Origin: Gammaproteobacteria bacterium
GTDB taxonomy: Bacteria; Pseudomonadota; Gammaproteobacteria; Pseudomonadales; JAUIET01
Reading direction: 5' to 3'
DNA: 64,000 nucleotides
Assembly: GCA_030431775.1 (NCBI GenBank)
Contig: JAUIHW010000007.1
Location: forward strand, 1 to 64,000
The position numbers were made by a program, and so were the translations under genes. Below, piece by piece: positions 1-10,300 of the stretch (positions are counted from its first letter, which is position 1; the number at the start of each line of letters is the position of its first letter). Under the pieces are notes generated by a model. The model saw nothing but the letters and a program-made list of their open reading frames with translations. It searched no databases and had not been told where the DNA came from.

Positions 1-2
1 AG

Positions 3-230
3 GAGCGTTCCAGGGAAGCGGAGACAGTGGTTCAGGAAGCACTTGGTCAGCAGGTAACCGGGCCGGCCAACCTGGTCAGACCAGAGGGTCTGAACGGAGC
101 GGCGGCCGGTGAGCCGCAATTTGAAACTATCGAGCTGGAAGGTGGTGGGCTGCTGTTCACAAACTCGCCCGACAGCCGTGGTAATGGGCCGCAGAACGTC
201 AATAGTGGTGTCGCGGACTCTGGAAACTGA
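3..230 (+). CDS. 3' end of an unidentified protein (truncated by window edge)
   Basis: The frame is open from the first bases of the window and ends at a TGA at 228-230, 30 bases before ccmA. The visible 75-residue tail is Gly/Asn/Glu-rich and polar, with no transmembrane segment or motif I recognise. In Pseudomonas the ccm operon follows the flagellar/chemotaxis cluster, so the tail could belong to a protein of that cluster, but nothing in the sequence shows it. It might also be a chance open frame. Confidence 0.4.
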   Translation, partial: ERSREAETVVQEALGQQVTGPANLVRPEGLNGAAAGEPQFETIELEGGGLLFTNSPDSRGNGPQNVNSGVADSGN

Positions 231-260
231 TAGACCCTGACGGTACAATGCCGCGGCCAT

Positions 261-884
261 TTGTCGTGCCCCCACACCTTGCTTGAACTCAAAGATCTTA
301 GTTGCCAACGTGCCGAGCAAGCTCTTTTCAGCGGCTTGCACCTGCATCTTCATCAGGGGGACTGTGTTGAGGTCAGAGGCACCAATGGTTCCGGAAAGTC
401 CACGCTATTGCGGATTGTGGCCGGTTTGGCGCAGGACTTTACCGGCGAGGTTTTTTGGCGAGGTCAGAAAGTTGAACATGACCGGCTGACTTTTCAAAAA
501 GACTGTCTTTTTCTTGGCCATCAGCCGGCAATTAAGCCCAGCCTGACGGTCACTGAGAATCTGCAATGGTTAACTGCATTGAAAGTGCCCTGCGAAGAAC
601 AGCGACTGCAGCAGGCTATTGCACAAGTCGGGCTGGCGCATCGCGCCGCTACCGCCTGTCATCACCTGTCGGCGGGCCAGCAACGGCGGGTTGCACTAGC
701 CAGCCTGTTGACTACCGCGTGCGATCTTTGGGTTCTGGATGAGCCGTTTACGGCGTTGGATGACCAGGGAGTGACTCTGGTGACCGGCCTGCTGCAACGT
801 CATCTGCAGCTGGGGGGGATTGTAATAGTCGCAACCCACCAGCGCTTGCAGGGCATTCCACACAGTCGGGAGTTGCAGCTGTAA
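261..884 (+). CDS. ccmA: CcmA, heme exporter ATP-binding subunit
   Basis: ATPase of the CcmABCD complex, which powers release of heme-loaded CcmE during cytochrome c maturation at the inner membrane. Walker A GTNGSGKS lies at residues 40-47, the ABC signature LSAGQQRR near 136 and Walker B LWVLDEP near 156-162. The 207-residue length is normal for CcmA. A TTG start is used because no in-frame ATG lies near the conserved N-terminus; another TTG lies six codons downstream. The stop overlaps the ccmB ATG by one base, so the two are translationally coupled. Confidence 0.95.
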   Translation: MSCPHTLLELKDLSCQRAEQALFSGLHLHLHQGDCVEVRGTNGSGKSTLLRIVAGLAQDFTGEVFWRGQKVEHDRLTFQKDCLFLGHQPAIKPSLTVTENLQWLTALKVPCEEQRLQQAIAQVGLAHRAATACHHLSAGQQRRVALASLLTTACDLWVLDEPFTALDDQGVTLVTGLLQRHLQLGGIVIVATHQRLQGIPHSRELQL

Positions 885-1561
885 TGCCATTGCACCTGCT
901 GTTTTTTTGTGTCTGGCGTCGCGAGTGGCGGCTGACCTGGCGCAACATCAGTTCCAGCCTGAACTCGGTCTGGTTCTTTATCATGGTGTGTACGCTCTTT
1001 GTTATCGGTATCGGTCCGGATCGGCAGGCCCTGGCTGAGATTGCTCCGGGGGTAATTTGGGTGATTGCCTTGCTGGCGACTATGTTGGCGGTTGATGGCC
1101 TTTTCCGGCATGACTTCACTGATGGCAGCCTGGCTCAATGGTTGTTGTCCAGTCAGCCCTGGTATTTCCTGCTGTTGTTTCGGTTACTGACTCAGGCTGT
1201 TTTCATTGCCTTGCCCTTAGCCCTGGTGGCACCTTTTCTTGGCTTATTGATGGATCTGCCAGGCATGGCGGTTTTGCCACTGGTGGCCAGCCTGCTGCTG
1301 GGCATACCGGTGCTGGTATTGCTCGGGGCGATAGGTGCGGCGCTCACGGTCGGTTTCGAGCGCGGTGGACTGCTGCTCGCGGTACTTATTCTGCCGCTGT
1401 ATATTCCGGTGCTGATCTTCGCAATTGCTGCGGTTCAGGCAGCCGCACTGGGCACGGCCTATTCGGCGCATTTGGCTTTGCTTGCGACCTTATTGTTATT
1501 GGCGCTGGCACTTTGCCCGCTGGCCGTTAACGCTGCGCTGCGCCTGAATTTCTATTATTGA
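884..1561 (+). CDS. ccmB: CcmB, heme exporter membrane subunit
   Basis: Integral membrane partner of CcmA. The 225-residue protein is almost entirely hydrophobic, with about six predicted transmembrane helices, and has the family's usual length. Its ATG overlaps the ccmA stop by one base. It lies between ccmA and ccmC in the canonical order. It is needed for the ATP-dependent step that frees holo-CcmE from CcmC and CcmD. Confidence 0.93.
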   Translation: MPLHLLFFCVWRREWRLTWRNISSSLNSVWFFIMVCTLFVIGIGPDRQALAEIAPGVIWVIALLATMLAVDGLFRHDFTDGSLAQWLLSSQPWYFLLLFRLLTQAVFIALPLALVAPFLGLLMDLPGMAVLPLVASLLLGIPVLVLLGAIGAALTVGFERGGLLLAVLILPLYIPVLIFAIAAVQAAALGTAYSAHLALLATLLLLALALCPLAVNAALRLNFYY

Positions 1562-1580
1562 TACACGGTATACTGTTGTT

Positions 1581-2315
1581 ATGTGGGCTTGGTTTCATAA
1601 ATTAGGATCGCCACGCTGGTTCTACCGAATCAGCGATCTATGCTTACCTTGGTTAACTGTGGCCGGTCTGTTGTTTTTGGTAGTTGGTGTGGTTTGGGGG
1701 CTGCTGTTTGCGCCGCCAGACTATAAGCAGGGCAATAGTTTTCGAATTTTTTATCTGCATGTGCCAACCGCGGTCATCGCTTTGGTGGGTTATTACGTAA
1801 TGGCGATAGCCGGTGCGGTCAGTCTGATCTGGAAAATGAAACTGGCCGACATCGTGATGAAAGAGGCGGCGGTAATCGGCGCATTACTTACCTTTCTGGC
1901 CCTGTTCACCGGGGCGGTCTGGGGTAAACCGACCTGGGGTACCTGGTGGGTCTGGGACGCGCGAGTCACCTCAATGCTCATTCTATTGTTCTTATATATC
2001 GGGGTCATCGCACTGAACAATGCTTTTACCCATCCGGAGCAGAGTGGTAAGGCCTGTGCCGTGCTCAGTCTTGTCGGTACGGTCAATATTCCCATTATCT
2101 ACAAGTCAGTGGATTGGTGGTACAGTCTCCACCAGCCGGCAACAATCAAGTTTACCGAGCGCTCTACCATACATCCGGACATGTTCTGGCCTTTTGTTGT
2201 CATCACCGTGGGCTTTTATGTCCTGTACGCCGTGGCCTTGATGTTCAATACGCAAACGGCTATTTTGGAGCGCGAGTACCGGACCCAGTGGGTACGCGAT
2301 AAGGTGCAGCAGTAA
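1581..2315 (+). CDS. ccmC: CcmC, heme-handling membrane protein
   Basis: CcmC loads heme onto CcmE. The 244-residue protein has about six transmembrane helices and the tryptophan-rich periplasmic motif of the heme handling protein family, seen here as WGTWWVWDARVTS around residues 117-129. Periplasmic-side histidines that could ligate heme lie in LHVPTAV (near residue 60) and in SLHQPATI. It begins 19 bases after ccmB, and its stop overlaps the ccmD ATG by one base. Confidence 0.94.
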   Translation: MWAWFHKLGSPRWFYRISDLCLPWLTVAGLLFLVVGVVWGLLFAPPDYKQGNSFRIFYLHVPTAVIALVGYYVMAIAGAVSLIWKMKLADIVMKEAAVIGALLTFLALFTGAVWGKPTWGTWWVWDARVTSMLILLFLYIGVIALNNAFTHPEQSGKACAVLSLVGTVNIPIIYKSVDWWYSLHQPATIKFTERSTIHPDMFWPFVVITVGFYVLYAVALMFNTQTAILEREYRTQWVRDKVQQ

Positions 2316-2491
2316 TGCAGTTCGACAGTTGGCAGGCCTTCGTTGCGATGGGTGGACATGGCCTTTACGTTTGGCTTGCCTATGGGGTTGCCGTGCTCAG
2401 CCTGGTGGCTGGCGCAATGGTTCAGATCCGACGAAGAAAGTCAGTATTACGAAATATACGTCAGCACTACAACAACGAGAGCGAGGTTTAG
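2315..2491 (+). CDS. ccmD: CcmD, small heme exporter subunit
   Basis: A 58-codon gene reading MQFDSWQAFVAMGGHGLYVW at its start, followed by one transmembrane helix and an Arg/Lys-rich tail (QIRRRKSVLRNIRQ). This is the classic CcmD pattern: a MGGHG-x-YVW-x-AYG stretch, one membrane pass and a basic cytoplasmic end. Its ATG overlaps the ccmC stop, and ccmE follows one base after its TAG. CcmD stabilises the CcmABC-CcmE complex. Longer reading frames in other phases overlap the gene and make it easy to miss. Confidence 0.93.
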   Translation: MQFDSWQAFVAMGGHGLYVWLAYGVAVLSLVAGAMVQIRRRKSVLRNIRQHYNNESEV

Positions 2492-2492
2492 T

Positions 2493-2948
2493 ATGCATCC
2501 GCAACGCAAGCAGCGTTTGCAAATGGTAGTGTTCATCGTGGTAGCCGCGAGCCTTGCCGTTGGCCTACTGCTGTTCGCGCTGCGTGGCAATATCAACCTT
2601 TTCTATCCGCCGGCCGATATTGCGGCTGGAAAAGCGCCAGTCGGCCAGGCGATACGTGCTGGGGGGATGGTTAGGGCAGGCAGTGTGGTGCGCGCCCCCG
2701 ACAGTCTCAAAGTGCAGTTTGTGATCACTGATTACGCGGCCGATCTGACTGTTCACTATGAAGGCATTTTGCCCGATATGTTTGCTGAGGAAGAGGGTGC
2801 CGTAGTGGCAGGAATGTTGAACGATCAGGGCGAGCTCATGGCCACGGAAGTGCTGGCCAAGCACGACGAAAACTATATGCCACCTGAGGTCGCTGAAACC
2901 CTGCATCCCAAGGTTGATGCGCAACACCGAGGAGGCTATGGGCAATGA
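2493..2948 (+). CDS. ccmE: CcmE, periplasmic heme chaperone
   Basis: Membrane-anchored heme shuttle. A single N-terminal transmembrane helix (about residues 9-29) is followed by a periplasmic OB-fold domain. The HDENY motif near residue 124 carries the histidine that binds heme covalently. The frame is open further upstream, but those residues are just ccmD read out of phase. The ATG at 2493, one base after the ccmD stop, gives the usual ~151-residue protein. The stop overlaps ccmF by four bases (ATGA). Confidence 0.95.
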   Translation: MHPQRKQRLQMVVFIVVAASLAVGLLLFALRGNINLFYPPADIAAGKAPVGQAIRAGGMVRAGSVVRAPDSLKVQFVITDYAADLTVHYEGILPDMFAEEEGAVVAGMLNDQGELMATEVLAKHDENYMPPEVAETLHPKVDAQHRGGYGQ

Positions 2949-4954
2949 TTCCTGAATACGCTCATTTCTGCTTGATCCTTGCGCTTGGCCTTGCCTGCCT
3001 GCTGGCCGTACTGCCTGCGCTAGGCGTCGTGCGCAATAATATGCGCCTGATCAACACAGCAAGGCCACTTGCGGTTGGACAATTCGTGTTTGTGCTCATC
3101 AGTTATATTGGGTTGACCTGGGCATTTGCGACCGATGATTTTTCAGTAATTACCGTTGCGCAGAATTCCAATTCCTTGCTGCCCTTGCATTACAAACTGT
3201 CTGCGGTTTGGGGTAATCATGAAGGCTCTATACTGCTGTGGATTCTGGTGCTGGCCGCGTGGACGCTGGCGGTGGCGCGTTACAGCCGCCACCTCCCGCT
3301 GGATATTCTCGCTCGGGTATTGTCAGTCATGGGGCTGGTCAGTGTAGGGTTCCTGCTGTTTTCGCTGTTTACCTCGAACCCGTTTGAGCGGCTTTTCCCC
3401 AACGTGCCGCTGGACGGTAAAGACCTGAACCCCTTGCTGCAGGACCCGGGCTTAATTTTCCATCCGCCACTACTGTATTTCGGTTACGTCGGCTTTTCTG
3501 TGGCATTTGCATTTGCGATTGCGGCTTTGAGTAGTGGCCAGCTGGATGCCGCCTGGGCTCGCTGGTCGCGACCTTGGACCAATCTTGCCTGGGCGTTCTT
3601 GACTCTTGGCATTGCTCTTGGCAGCTGGTGGGCTTACTACGAACTCGGTTGGGGAGGCTGGTGGTTCTGGGACCCGGTGGAGAACGCGTCGTTTATGCCC
3701 TGGCTTGTCGGCACGGCGCTCATACACTCCTTGGCCGTTACGGAAAAACGCGGAGTGTTTAAAAGCTGGACTGTTCTACTGGCCATTTTTGCGTTTTCTC
3801 TAAGTTTGCTGGGAACCTTTCTGGTCCGTTCCGGTGTGCTCACCTCAGTGCATGCGTTTGCCACCGACCCTGAGCGCGGGCTGTTTATCCTGGTGTATTT
3901 GTGTCTGGTGGTTGGTGGGTCCCTGGCTTTGTACGCTGCACGTGCCGGTGAGGTGCGATCGCGCGTCAGTTTTTCCCGTTTATCGCGCGAGTTCTTTCTG
4001 ATGCTTAACAACGTGATCTTTATCGTCGCGATGTTAACGGTTCTGTTGGGTACATTGTTCCCACTGTTGATGGATGCCTTGGGGCAGGGGCGTTATTCGG
4101 TGGGACCGCCTTACTTTAACAGCCTGTTCGTGCCGCTGATGGCTTTGCTGCTGGCGGTGTTGGGTTTCGGCCCGCATGCGAACTGGAAAGCGACTTCGGG
4201 TGCAAAGTTGCTGCGCCCGCTGCTCGCTGCCGCTCTGGCCAGTCTGTTCATCGGCGTGCTCGCACCATTGATGCTCCCGGGAAAATATCATTGGCCTGTG
4301 GCTTTGGGCGTGCTGTTGTGCTGCTGGGTTATGGCCAGTGCTGTGCTGCAGCTATACAAAACACTGGCCAACAACAGTGCCGGCAAGCTGCAGTGGCATC
4401 GGCTGCGGGCCTCGCATGGTGGCATGTTTCTTGGGCATGTTGGTATCGCCATTACCGGCCTGGGCGTCGTGCTAACCAGCTATTATTCCAGCGAGCGCGA
4501 CTATCGCCTGCAGCCTGGCGACAGTGTTGACCTGGCTTCTTACACGGTAACCTTTGTGCGTGATGGCGTGGAGCAAGGGCCGAACTATCAGGCTCAATAT
4601 GCGGTATTTGAGCTGACCAAAGACAATCAGCCCATCGCGATATTGCGACCTGAAAAACGCAATTATCAGGCCAGTCAGGACGTAATGACCGAGGCGGCGA
4701 TCGATGCCGGGTTCAGCCGGGACGTTTATATTGCGCTGGGTGAGAAACTCGGTGAGCACGCCTGGGCAGTGCGCCTGCATTACAAGGCCTTCGTCCGCTG
4801 GATTTGGCTGGGTGCATTATTGATGGCAGCGGGTGCGGTGATCGCCACACTGGATCGTCGCTATCGACGGGTGAGTTCTCGCGCATGGCAGTCCACTGAG
4901 CCAGCTCCAGACGATGGGGAGCTTGGTAAAGGCGCTGTGGGGCAGACTGTCTGA
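2945..4954 (+). CDS. ccmF: CcmF, cytochrome c heme lyase subunit
   Basis: Large polytopic subunit of the heme lyase (CcmFHI) that attaches heme to apocytochrome c. Its 669 residues match the family. The tryptophan-rich WGGWWFWDPVENASF segment near residues 234-248 is the CcmF version of the WWD heme-binding motif, and more than ten hydrophobic helices surround it. A soluble periplasmic loop lies near the C-terminus. It overlaps ccmE by four bases, and its stop overlaps the ccmG ATG by one. Confidence 0.95.
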   Translation: MIPEYAHFCLILALGLACLLAVLPALGVVRNNMRLINTARPLAVGQFVFVLISYIGLTWAFATDDFSVITVAQNSNSLLPLHYKLSAVWGNHEGSILLWILVLAAWTLAVARYSRHLPLDILARVLSVMGLVSVGFLLFSLFTSNPFERLFPNVPLDGKDLNPLLQDPGLIFHPPLLYFGYVGFSVAFAFAIAALSSGQLDAAWARWSRPWTNLAWAFLTLGIALGSWWAYYELGWGGWWFWDPVENASFMPWLVGTALIHSLAVTEKRGVFKSWTVLLAIFAFSLSLLGTFLVRSGVLTSVHAFATDPERGLFILVYLCLVVGGSLALYAARAGEVRSRVSFSRLSREFFLMLNNVIFIVAMLTVLLGTLFPLLMDALGQGRYSVGPPYFNSLFVPLMALLLAVLGFGPHANWKATSGAKLLRPLLAAALASLFIGVLAPLMLPGKYHWPVALGVLLCCWVMASAVLQLYKTLANNSAGKLQWHRLRASHGGMFLGHVGIAITGLGVVLTSYYSSERDYRLQPGDSVDLASYTVTFVRDGVEQGPNYQAQYAVFELTKDNQPIAILRPEKRNYQASQDVMTEAAIDAGFSRDVYIALGEKLGEHAWAVRLHYKAFVRWIWLGALLMAAGAVIATLDRRYRRVSSRAWQSTEPAPDDGELGKGAVGQTV

Positions 4955-5493
4955 TGCAGCGCTTATGGTTGCTTGCGCCACTGCTGATTTTTCTGCTTTT
5001 GGCCGTACTGTTTTACGGATCTTTGGGTAAAGACCCTGAATACTTACCATCAGCGCTGATAGGCCGGCCCTTGCCAGAGTTCCAGTTGCCGACCTTGGAA
5101 GCCGATGACAGTCATCTTGGTCGGGCAGCCCTGATTGGGGACGTCGCACTGCTCAATGTTTGGGCCAGTTGGTGTTATGCCTGTCGTATAGAGCACCCGT
5201 TTCTGGAAAAAATCGCGAACGACTATCATGTGCCGCTTTTTGGGCTGAATTACAAGAACGACCCGGACAAAGCCCGTGCCTGGCTGGCAAGGTATGGAAA
5301 TCCCTATCGCCTAAGCCTGATCGACCGGGATGGCCGTCTCGGCATTGATCTGGGGGTAGCTGGAGCGCCGGAAACATTTGTGTTCGATGCCGACGGAGTC
5401 ATTCACTATCGACACATCGGTATCATCGATCAGTCTGTCTGGGATGATACTCTTTGGCCACTAATCAATCGACTGCGAGGGGATCGTGAGTAA
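4954..5493 (+). CDS. ccmG: CcmG/DsbE, thiol:disulfide oxidoreductase
   Basis: Membrane-anchored thioredoxin-fold protein that keeps the CXXCH cysteines of apocytochrome c reduced. An N-terminal hydrophobic anchor (residues 5-25) precedes a thioredoxin domain whose active site is WCYAC, with cysteines 74 and 77. The acidic and proline features around it (RIEHPFLE) fit CcmG. The CYAC pair differs from the more common CVPC, which could shift the redox potential. It overlaps ccmH by eight bases. Confidence 0.92.
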   Translation: MQRLWLLAPLLIFLLLAVLFYGSLGKDPEYLPSALIGRPLPEFQLPTLEADDSHLGRAALIGDVALLNVWASWCYACRIEHPFLEKIANDYHVPLFGLNYKNDPDKARAWLARYGNPYRLSLIDRDGRLGIDLGVAGAPETFVFDADGVIHYRHIGIIDQSVWDDTLWPLINRLRGDRE

Positions 5494-5995
5494 TACCATA
5501 CCCACAGTTACACGCCTGCTGTTCCTGCTTGTTCTGATGGTGGGCCTGCCTGGCCAGTTGGCGGCGCAAGGCCCGCAAGGAGCAGTCATGCCTCTTGAGT
5601 TCGATAGCCCCGACCAGCGAGCGCGCTACCAGCAGTTAAGTGAAGTGCTGCGCTGCCCAATGTGTCAGAACCAGAACCTGAGCGGCAGTAATGCCGGCAT
5701 CGCCGGAGATTTGCGGCGCGAACTGCACCGTCTGATCATGGAAGGCCAAAGCAACCAGGAAATACTGGATTTTATGCAGTCGCGCTACGGCAATTTTATT
5801 CTTTATGACCCGCCACTTGACCGGCAAACGGTCTTGCTCTGGCTTGCACCTGCGCTGTTGCTCGGAGTCGGTCTCGCCTTCATCTGGCGTATTGGGCGCA
5901 AGCGATCAGGCACGGCAATGGAGTTGGATGACGAAAGTCGCGCCAGGGCGAGACGGCTACTGGAACAGACCTCCGCGCGGTCCGGTTCAGAATGA
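5486..5995 (+). CDS. ccmH: CcmH, cytochrome c maturation reductase subunit
   Basis: A signal peptide or N-terminal hydrophobic segment (residues 9-27) is followed by the family motif LRCPMCQNQNL with redox cysteines 57 and 60, then one transmembrane helix around 110-130. This is the short, N-terminal-domain type of CcmH (169 residues, as in Pseudomonas), with the TPR part encoded separately as ccmI. It works with CcmG to reduce apocytochrome and presents it to CcmF. Confidence 0.93.
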   Translation: MSNTIPTVTRLLFLLVLMVGLPGQLAAQGPQGAVMPLEFDSPDQRARYQQLSEVLRCPMCQNQNLSGSNAGIAGDLRRELHRLIMEGQSNQEILDFMQSRYGNFILYDPPLDRQTVLLWLAPALLLGVGLAFIWRIGRKRSGTAMELDDESRARARRLLEQTSARSGSE

Positions 5996-7233
5996 GCTTC
6001 TTTATTTTGGCATTATTGGCCAGCGCATTTGTTTTGCTGCCATTGCTGCGATCGTCGACGGCTATGGAGAAGGCAAACCGGGTTTCTCGAGCGGCGCAGA
6101 ACAGACAGGTTCTTGCGGAGCGCCGGCTTGAGCTGCAGTCGGAACTGAAACAGGGGCTGATTACCGAGCCTGAGTTTCGAGCCGCAGAGGATGAAATCCT
6201 GGTCCAAGTGCTGGAAAGTGTTGCAGAGCGGGATACGGCTGAAAGAAGCGTTCGCTGGTCACGATGGATTCTGTGCTTGGCAGCCTTCCTGCTGATCGGC
6301 GGCGGGCTGCTGCTCTATCAACAACTGGGCTACTATGCTGATCTGCAGACTCAGCGAGCACTGCAGGAGTTCGCCCGGGAAGGCGAGCTCAATGCTGAAC
6401 AGCAACGCCAGCAGTTGGAAGCATTGCTGCCACTGTTACAGGAACGTGTGGAAAAACGGTCTGACAAGCTCGCGTGGCGTCATCTTTTGGCACAACTGCA
6501 AACCGAATTACAGCAGTATGATGCGGCGGCCAGGTCGTACTTGGCTTTGTTGGACGAAGAATCAACTCATGCTGGGCTGTGGGCCTCATACGCGCAGGCT
6601 TTGTTTCTGGCGAACGGCCGCGTACTGAACGAGCCGGCGGAGGAGGCATTGAACAAGGCGCTGGCACTGAACCCATCGCAGTCTACCGCATTGGGCCTGC
6701 AGGGGATGGCTGCTTTCGAGGCAGGCCGCACCGAACAGGCCGTCGTCGCCTGGCGTAAACTGCTCGCGACGCTTCCCGCGGATTCACCGCAACGACAGAT
6801 TATTCTGGGCGCTCTGCAGCATGTGCAGGGAGAGGCGGAGTCAGGCAGCGAAGAGGAGGAGGTCCAGGGCCAGCAGGAGATAGAGCCGGGTGGCGTTCTG
6901 GTATCCGTTAGTGCTGCTCCCGAATTGCCGCTCAGTCCGCACAGTGTCGTGTTCGTCTATGCCAGGGCGGCCAATGGGCCGCCGATGCCGTTGGCTGTGC
7001 AACGCTTGCGGCTGGCCGACCTTCCCGCTGTAGTAAAACTGGACGATAGCATGGCGATGATGCCGGCTATGCGATTGTCGCAGTTTGCCAGTATCGAACT
7101 GATCGCCAGGGCATCGGTGAACGGCAGCGCCAGCCCGGAAAAAGGTGACTGGGAAGCTCGCTCCGGAGTCTTGCAACGCGAGCAGCTGGACACTGCTGTG
7201 GAGCTCAACATAGACCAGCCCTGGGCGCCATAA
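5992..7233 (+). CDS. ccmI: CcmI, TPR-containing cytochrome c maturation protein
   Basis: Apocytochrome c chaperone of the heme lyase. Two hydrophobic segments (residues 1-20 and about 87-107) flank a coiled-coil cytoplasmic loop. TPR-like helical repeats follow (about 130-270), then a C-terminal periplasmic domain after an acidic SGSEEEE linker. The 413-residue length is normal. It overlaps ccmH by four bases and is the last gene of the ccm operon; the next 134 bases separate it from smc. Confidence 0.9.
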   Translation: MSFFILALLASAFVLLPLLRSSTAMEKANRVSRAAQNRQVLAERRLELQSELKQGLITEPEFRAAEDEILVQVLESVAERDTAERSVRWSRWILCLAAFLLIGGGLLLYQQLGYYADLQTQRALQEFAREGELNAEQQRQQLEALLPLLQERVEKRSDKLAWRHLLAQLQTELQQYDAAARSYLALLDEESTHAGLWASYAQALFLANGRVLNEPAEEALNKALALNPSQSTALGLQGMAAFEAGRTEQAVVAWRKLLATLPADSPQRQIILGALQHVQGEAESGSEEEEVQGQQEIEPGGVLVSVSAAPELPLSPHSVVFVYARAANGPPMPLAVQRLRLADLPAVVKLDDSMAMMPAMRLSQFASIELIARASVNGSASPEKGDWEARSGVLQREQLDTAVELNIDQPWAP

Positions 7234-7367
7234 AGGCGATAGTGGTTCCCGTCACCGCGCAAAAAGGATACACTAGCGTCCCTTCCAGGAGTGCCCGTCA
7301 AAGTGCTTTAGCCAGGCCGCTCTTTGTTTTTAATATTCAAGTATTTAGAGAATTAAGTTAAGGTAAT

Positions 7368-10300
7368 ATGCGGCTTAAGTCCATCAAGCTGGCTGGCTTC
7401 AAATCGTTTGTCGATCCAACCACCGTCAAGTTTCCAAGCAATCTCTGCGCGATCGTCGGCCCCAATGGTTGCGGAAAGTCCAATATAATCGACGCGGTTC
7501 GCTGGGTCATGGGTGAAAGCTCCGCCAAAAATCTGCGCGGCGAGTCTATGGCAGACGTCATATTCAACGGCTCATCAGCACGCAAGCCGGTCGGCCAGGC
7601 CTCGATTGAACTGATTTTTGATAACACCAATACCCGTCTGACCGGCGATCTCGCCAAGTATGCCGAGATATCGATCAGACGTAAGGTGATTCGAGACGGC
7701 ACATCCAATTACTATCTCAATGGCACCAAATGCCGACGCCGGGATATCACCGATATATTTCTGGGTACCGGACTTGGGCCACGCAGTTACGCGATTATTG
7801 AACAGGGGATGATTTCACGCCTGATCGACGCCAAACCTGATGAGCTGCGGGTGTATGTTGAAGAGGCCGCAGGAATTTCCAAGTACAAGGAGCGGCGCCG
7901 AGAAACTGAAAATCGTATCCGACATACCCGGGAAAACCTGGAACGTCTGGCCGATATCCGTGAAGAGCTCGATAAGCAGCTGCGAACCCTGAAACGCCAG
8001 TCAGAGGCGGCGGCGAAATACAAGGAATACAAAAAAGAAGAACGCCAGCTGAAAGCAGAAGTACAGGCAATGCAATGGCGGCAGCTCCAGCAGGAAGCCG
8101 ATAAACAACGAGAATCCATTGGTAAAACGGAAGTGGAGCTGGAAGCTGGTATTGCCCGCCAGCGGGGCATTGATGCCGACATTGAAACCAACCGCGAAGC
8201 GCTGAGTGAAAGCAACGAAGCCTTTAATGCAATCCAAAGCCGCTTTTATGGCGTTGGTGCGGATATTGCCCGCCTTGAGCAGACCATACAGCACCAAAAA
8301 GATCGAGCTCGCCAGCTCAGCATTGACCTTGAGCAGGCGGCATCCAGCAGCGAGGAAATTATCACCGGGCTCAATGAAGACCGGCAGAAACTGGACAGCA
8401 GCATTGCGCTGTTGAATCAGCTCAATCCAGACTTAAGTGCGCTTAAAGCGTCGGAAAGTGAGGCTCGTGACAGCCTGAAAAGCGCTGAAAAGCGCATGCA
8501 GGACTGGCAAGCTGAGTGGGACGATTTCAATACCCGGTCGGCAAAGTCAGCGCAGGCTGCAGAAGTGGAGCAGTCTCGTATCGCTCACATCGAGCAGGCT
8601 CAAGGCAGCCTTCAACAGCGTATCGCCAAGCTGCAGGAAGAGGAAAGCAGTCTGCAGACTGGCGATGACGAACGTGCCTTGCAATCGCTTGACGCGGACC
8701 TGGCTGCTGCGGAACTGGCGGTGAAAACACTGACGGAAGAAAATGAGGCGTTGGTGGGTGATATAGAGCGGCGTCGGGTGGACATTCAGGCGCGTAATGA
8801 ATCCCTGAACGAAGTGCGCTCGCGCTTGCAAGCCCAGCGCGGCAAACAGGCTTCACTCGAGGCTCTGCAACAGGCCGCACTTGGACAAACCGATAATGCC
8901 AGTGCCGACTGGTTGAAAAGCAGCGGCTACGAAGACGCCCGTAAGCTGGGGGAAAATTTGCAGGTTGAACCCGGCTGGGAGCAGGCTTTCGAAACGGTAT
9001 TGGGAAATTACCTGCAGGCGGTGACTGTGCCCTCGATAGAGCGCTACGCTGATGAAATCAGTGGCATCGAAAGCGGCCACCTGGTGTTGTTGGATGGAGA
9101 AACGCGGGAAGCCCAGGCCGCCCCGATCGCTGCGGGCAACCTGGCTCATAAAGTGACGTCAAACCTGGACAATCAACTGGCTGAATTACTCCAGGGGGTT
9201 CGATTTGCGGACAGTTTGTCGGATGCTTTGCGTTTACGAGCCGGGCTGGCGGTGGGCGAATCGGTCATCACCCGTGAGGGTTTGTGGCTCGGAAGGCATT
9301 GGATGCGCCTGGCTCGGGAAGAGAGCAGTGAGCGTGGCGTCATTGCCCGGCAAGCCGAGCTGGAAGCATTGGCCGTGGAGATCGAGCAAAATCAGCAGCG
9401 TGAAGAGCAATTGCTGCATGAAATGGGTGAGGCCGGTGGTGCGCTGCTGGAACTTGAGCAGACGCTGGACACCCAGCAACGCAAGCTTGCCGATCAGGCC
9501 CAGGTGCAGGGCGAGGTTCGTGCGCGAATCAGCGCAAAGCGGGTGAGGCTGGAGGAATTTGCTCTGCGAAAAGAACGAGCCACGGCCGAAATTGTGGAGA
9601 ACCGCGGCCAGCTTGACGCGCAGGGTGCAGAGCTGCAAACAGCCCGACAAAAACTCGAGCAGTCATTGAATGAGATGGCAGCCAATGATGGCCAGCGATC
9701 GGAACTGTTGGAAAAGCGTGACCGCTTGCGTGGTGAACTGGAGCGACTGCGTGACGATGCGCGTAGCAAGCAGGAGCGCCACCATACCCAGGCGATGAAA
9801 TGCCAGTCGCTGCAATCCGAGATCTCCAGTTTGCAGCAGGCGATCGCCCGAATGTCTGTGCAGGCGGATCAACTGGCAAGCCGCCAGAGTGACCTGAGCA
9901 CGGCCCTCAAAGAAGCTGAAACCCCGATTCAGGACCACGAACAGAATCTCGAGCGAAAGCTACAGCAGAGGCTTGATGTAGAGAATGAGCTGACCGAGGC
10001 TCGCCAGCGCCTTGAAAATGTTGAAGCTGAGTTGAAAACCCTGCAGGGGCAGCGGGCCGAGGCCGATGAGCAGGTACAGAATCTGCGCAGCAAGCTTGAG
10101 CAATTCCGTCTGGAAAGCCAAGCGTTGAAGGTGCGCCAGGAAGGTTTGATTGAGCAGTTAGCCGAAAATCAGCATGATTTGCAGGCGGTTCTAAGTGGTC
10201 TTGCTGAAGAAGCGGAACTGCCTGCGTGGCAGGAGCAGCTGGAAAAGGTTGGCAGTCGTATACAACGTCTGGGCGCGATTAACCTCGCTGCGATCGAGGA

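Noticed and set aside
2343-2492. Long N-terminal extension of ccmE
   Set aside because: These bases encode CcmD in another phase; the ATG at 2493 gives the normal CcmE N-terminus.
3470-3727. Antisense open frames across ccmF, smc and ligA
   Set aside because: They arise from GC-rich codon use opposite strongly recognisable genes and carry no motif.
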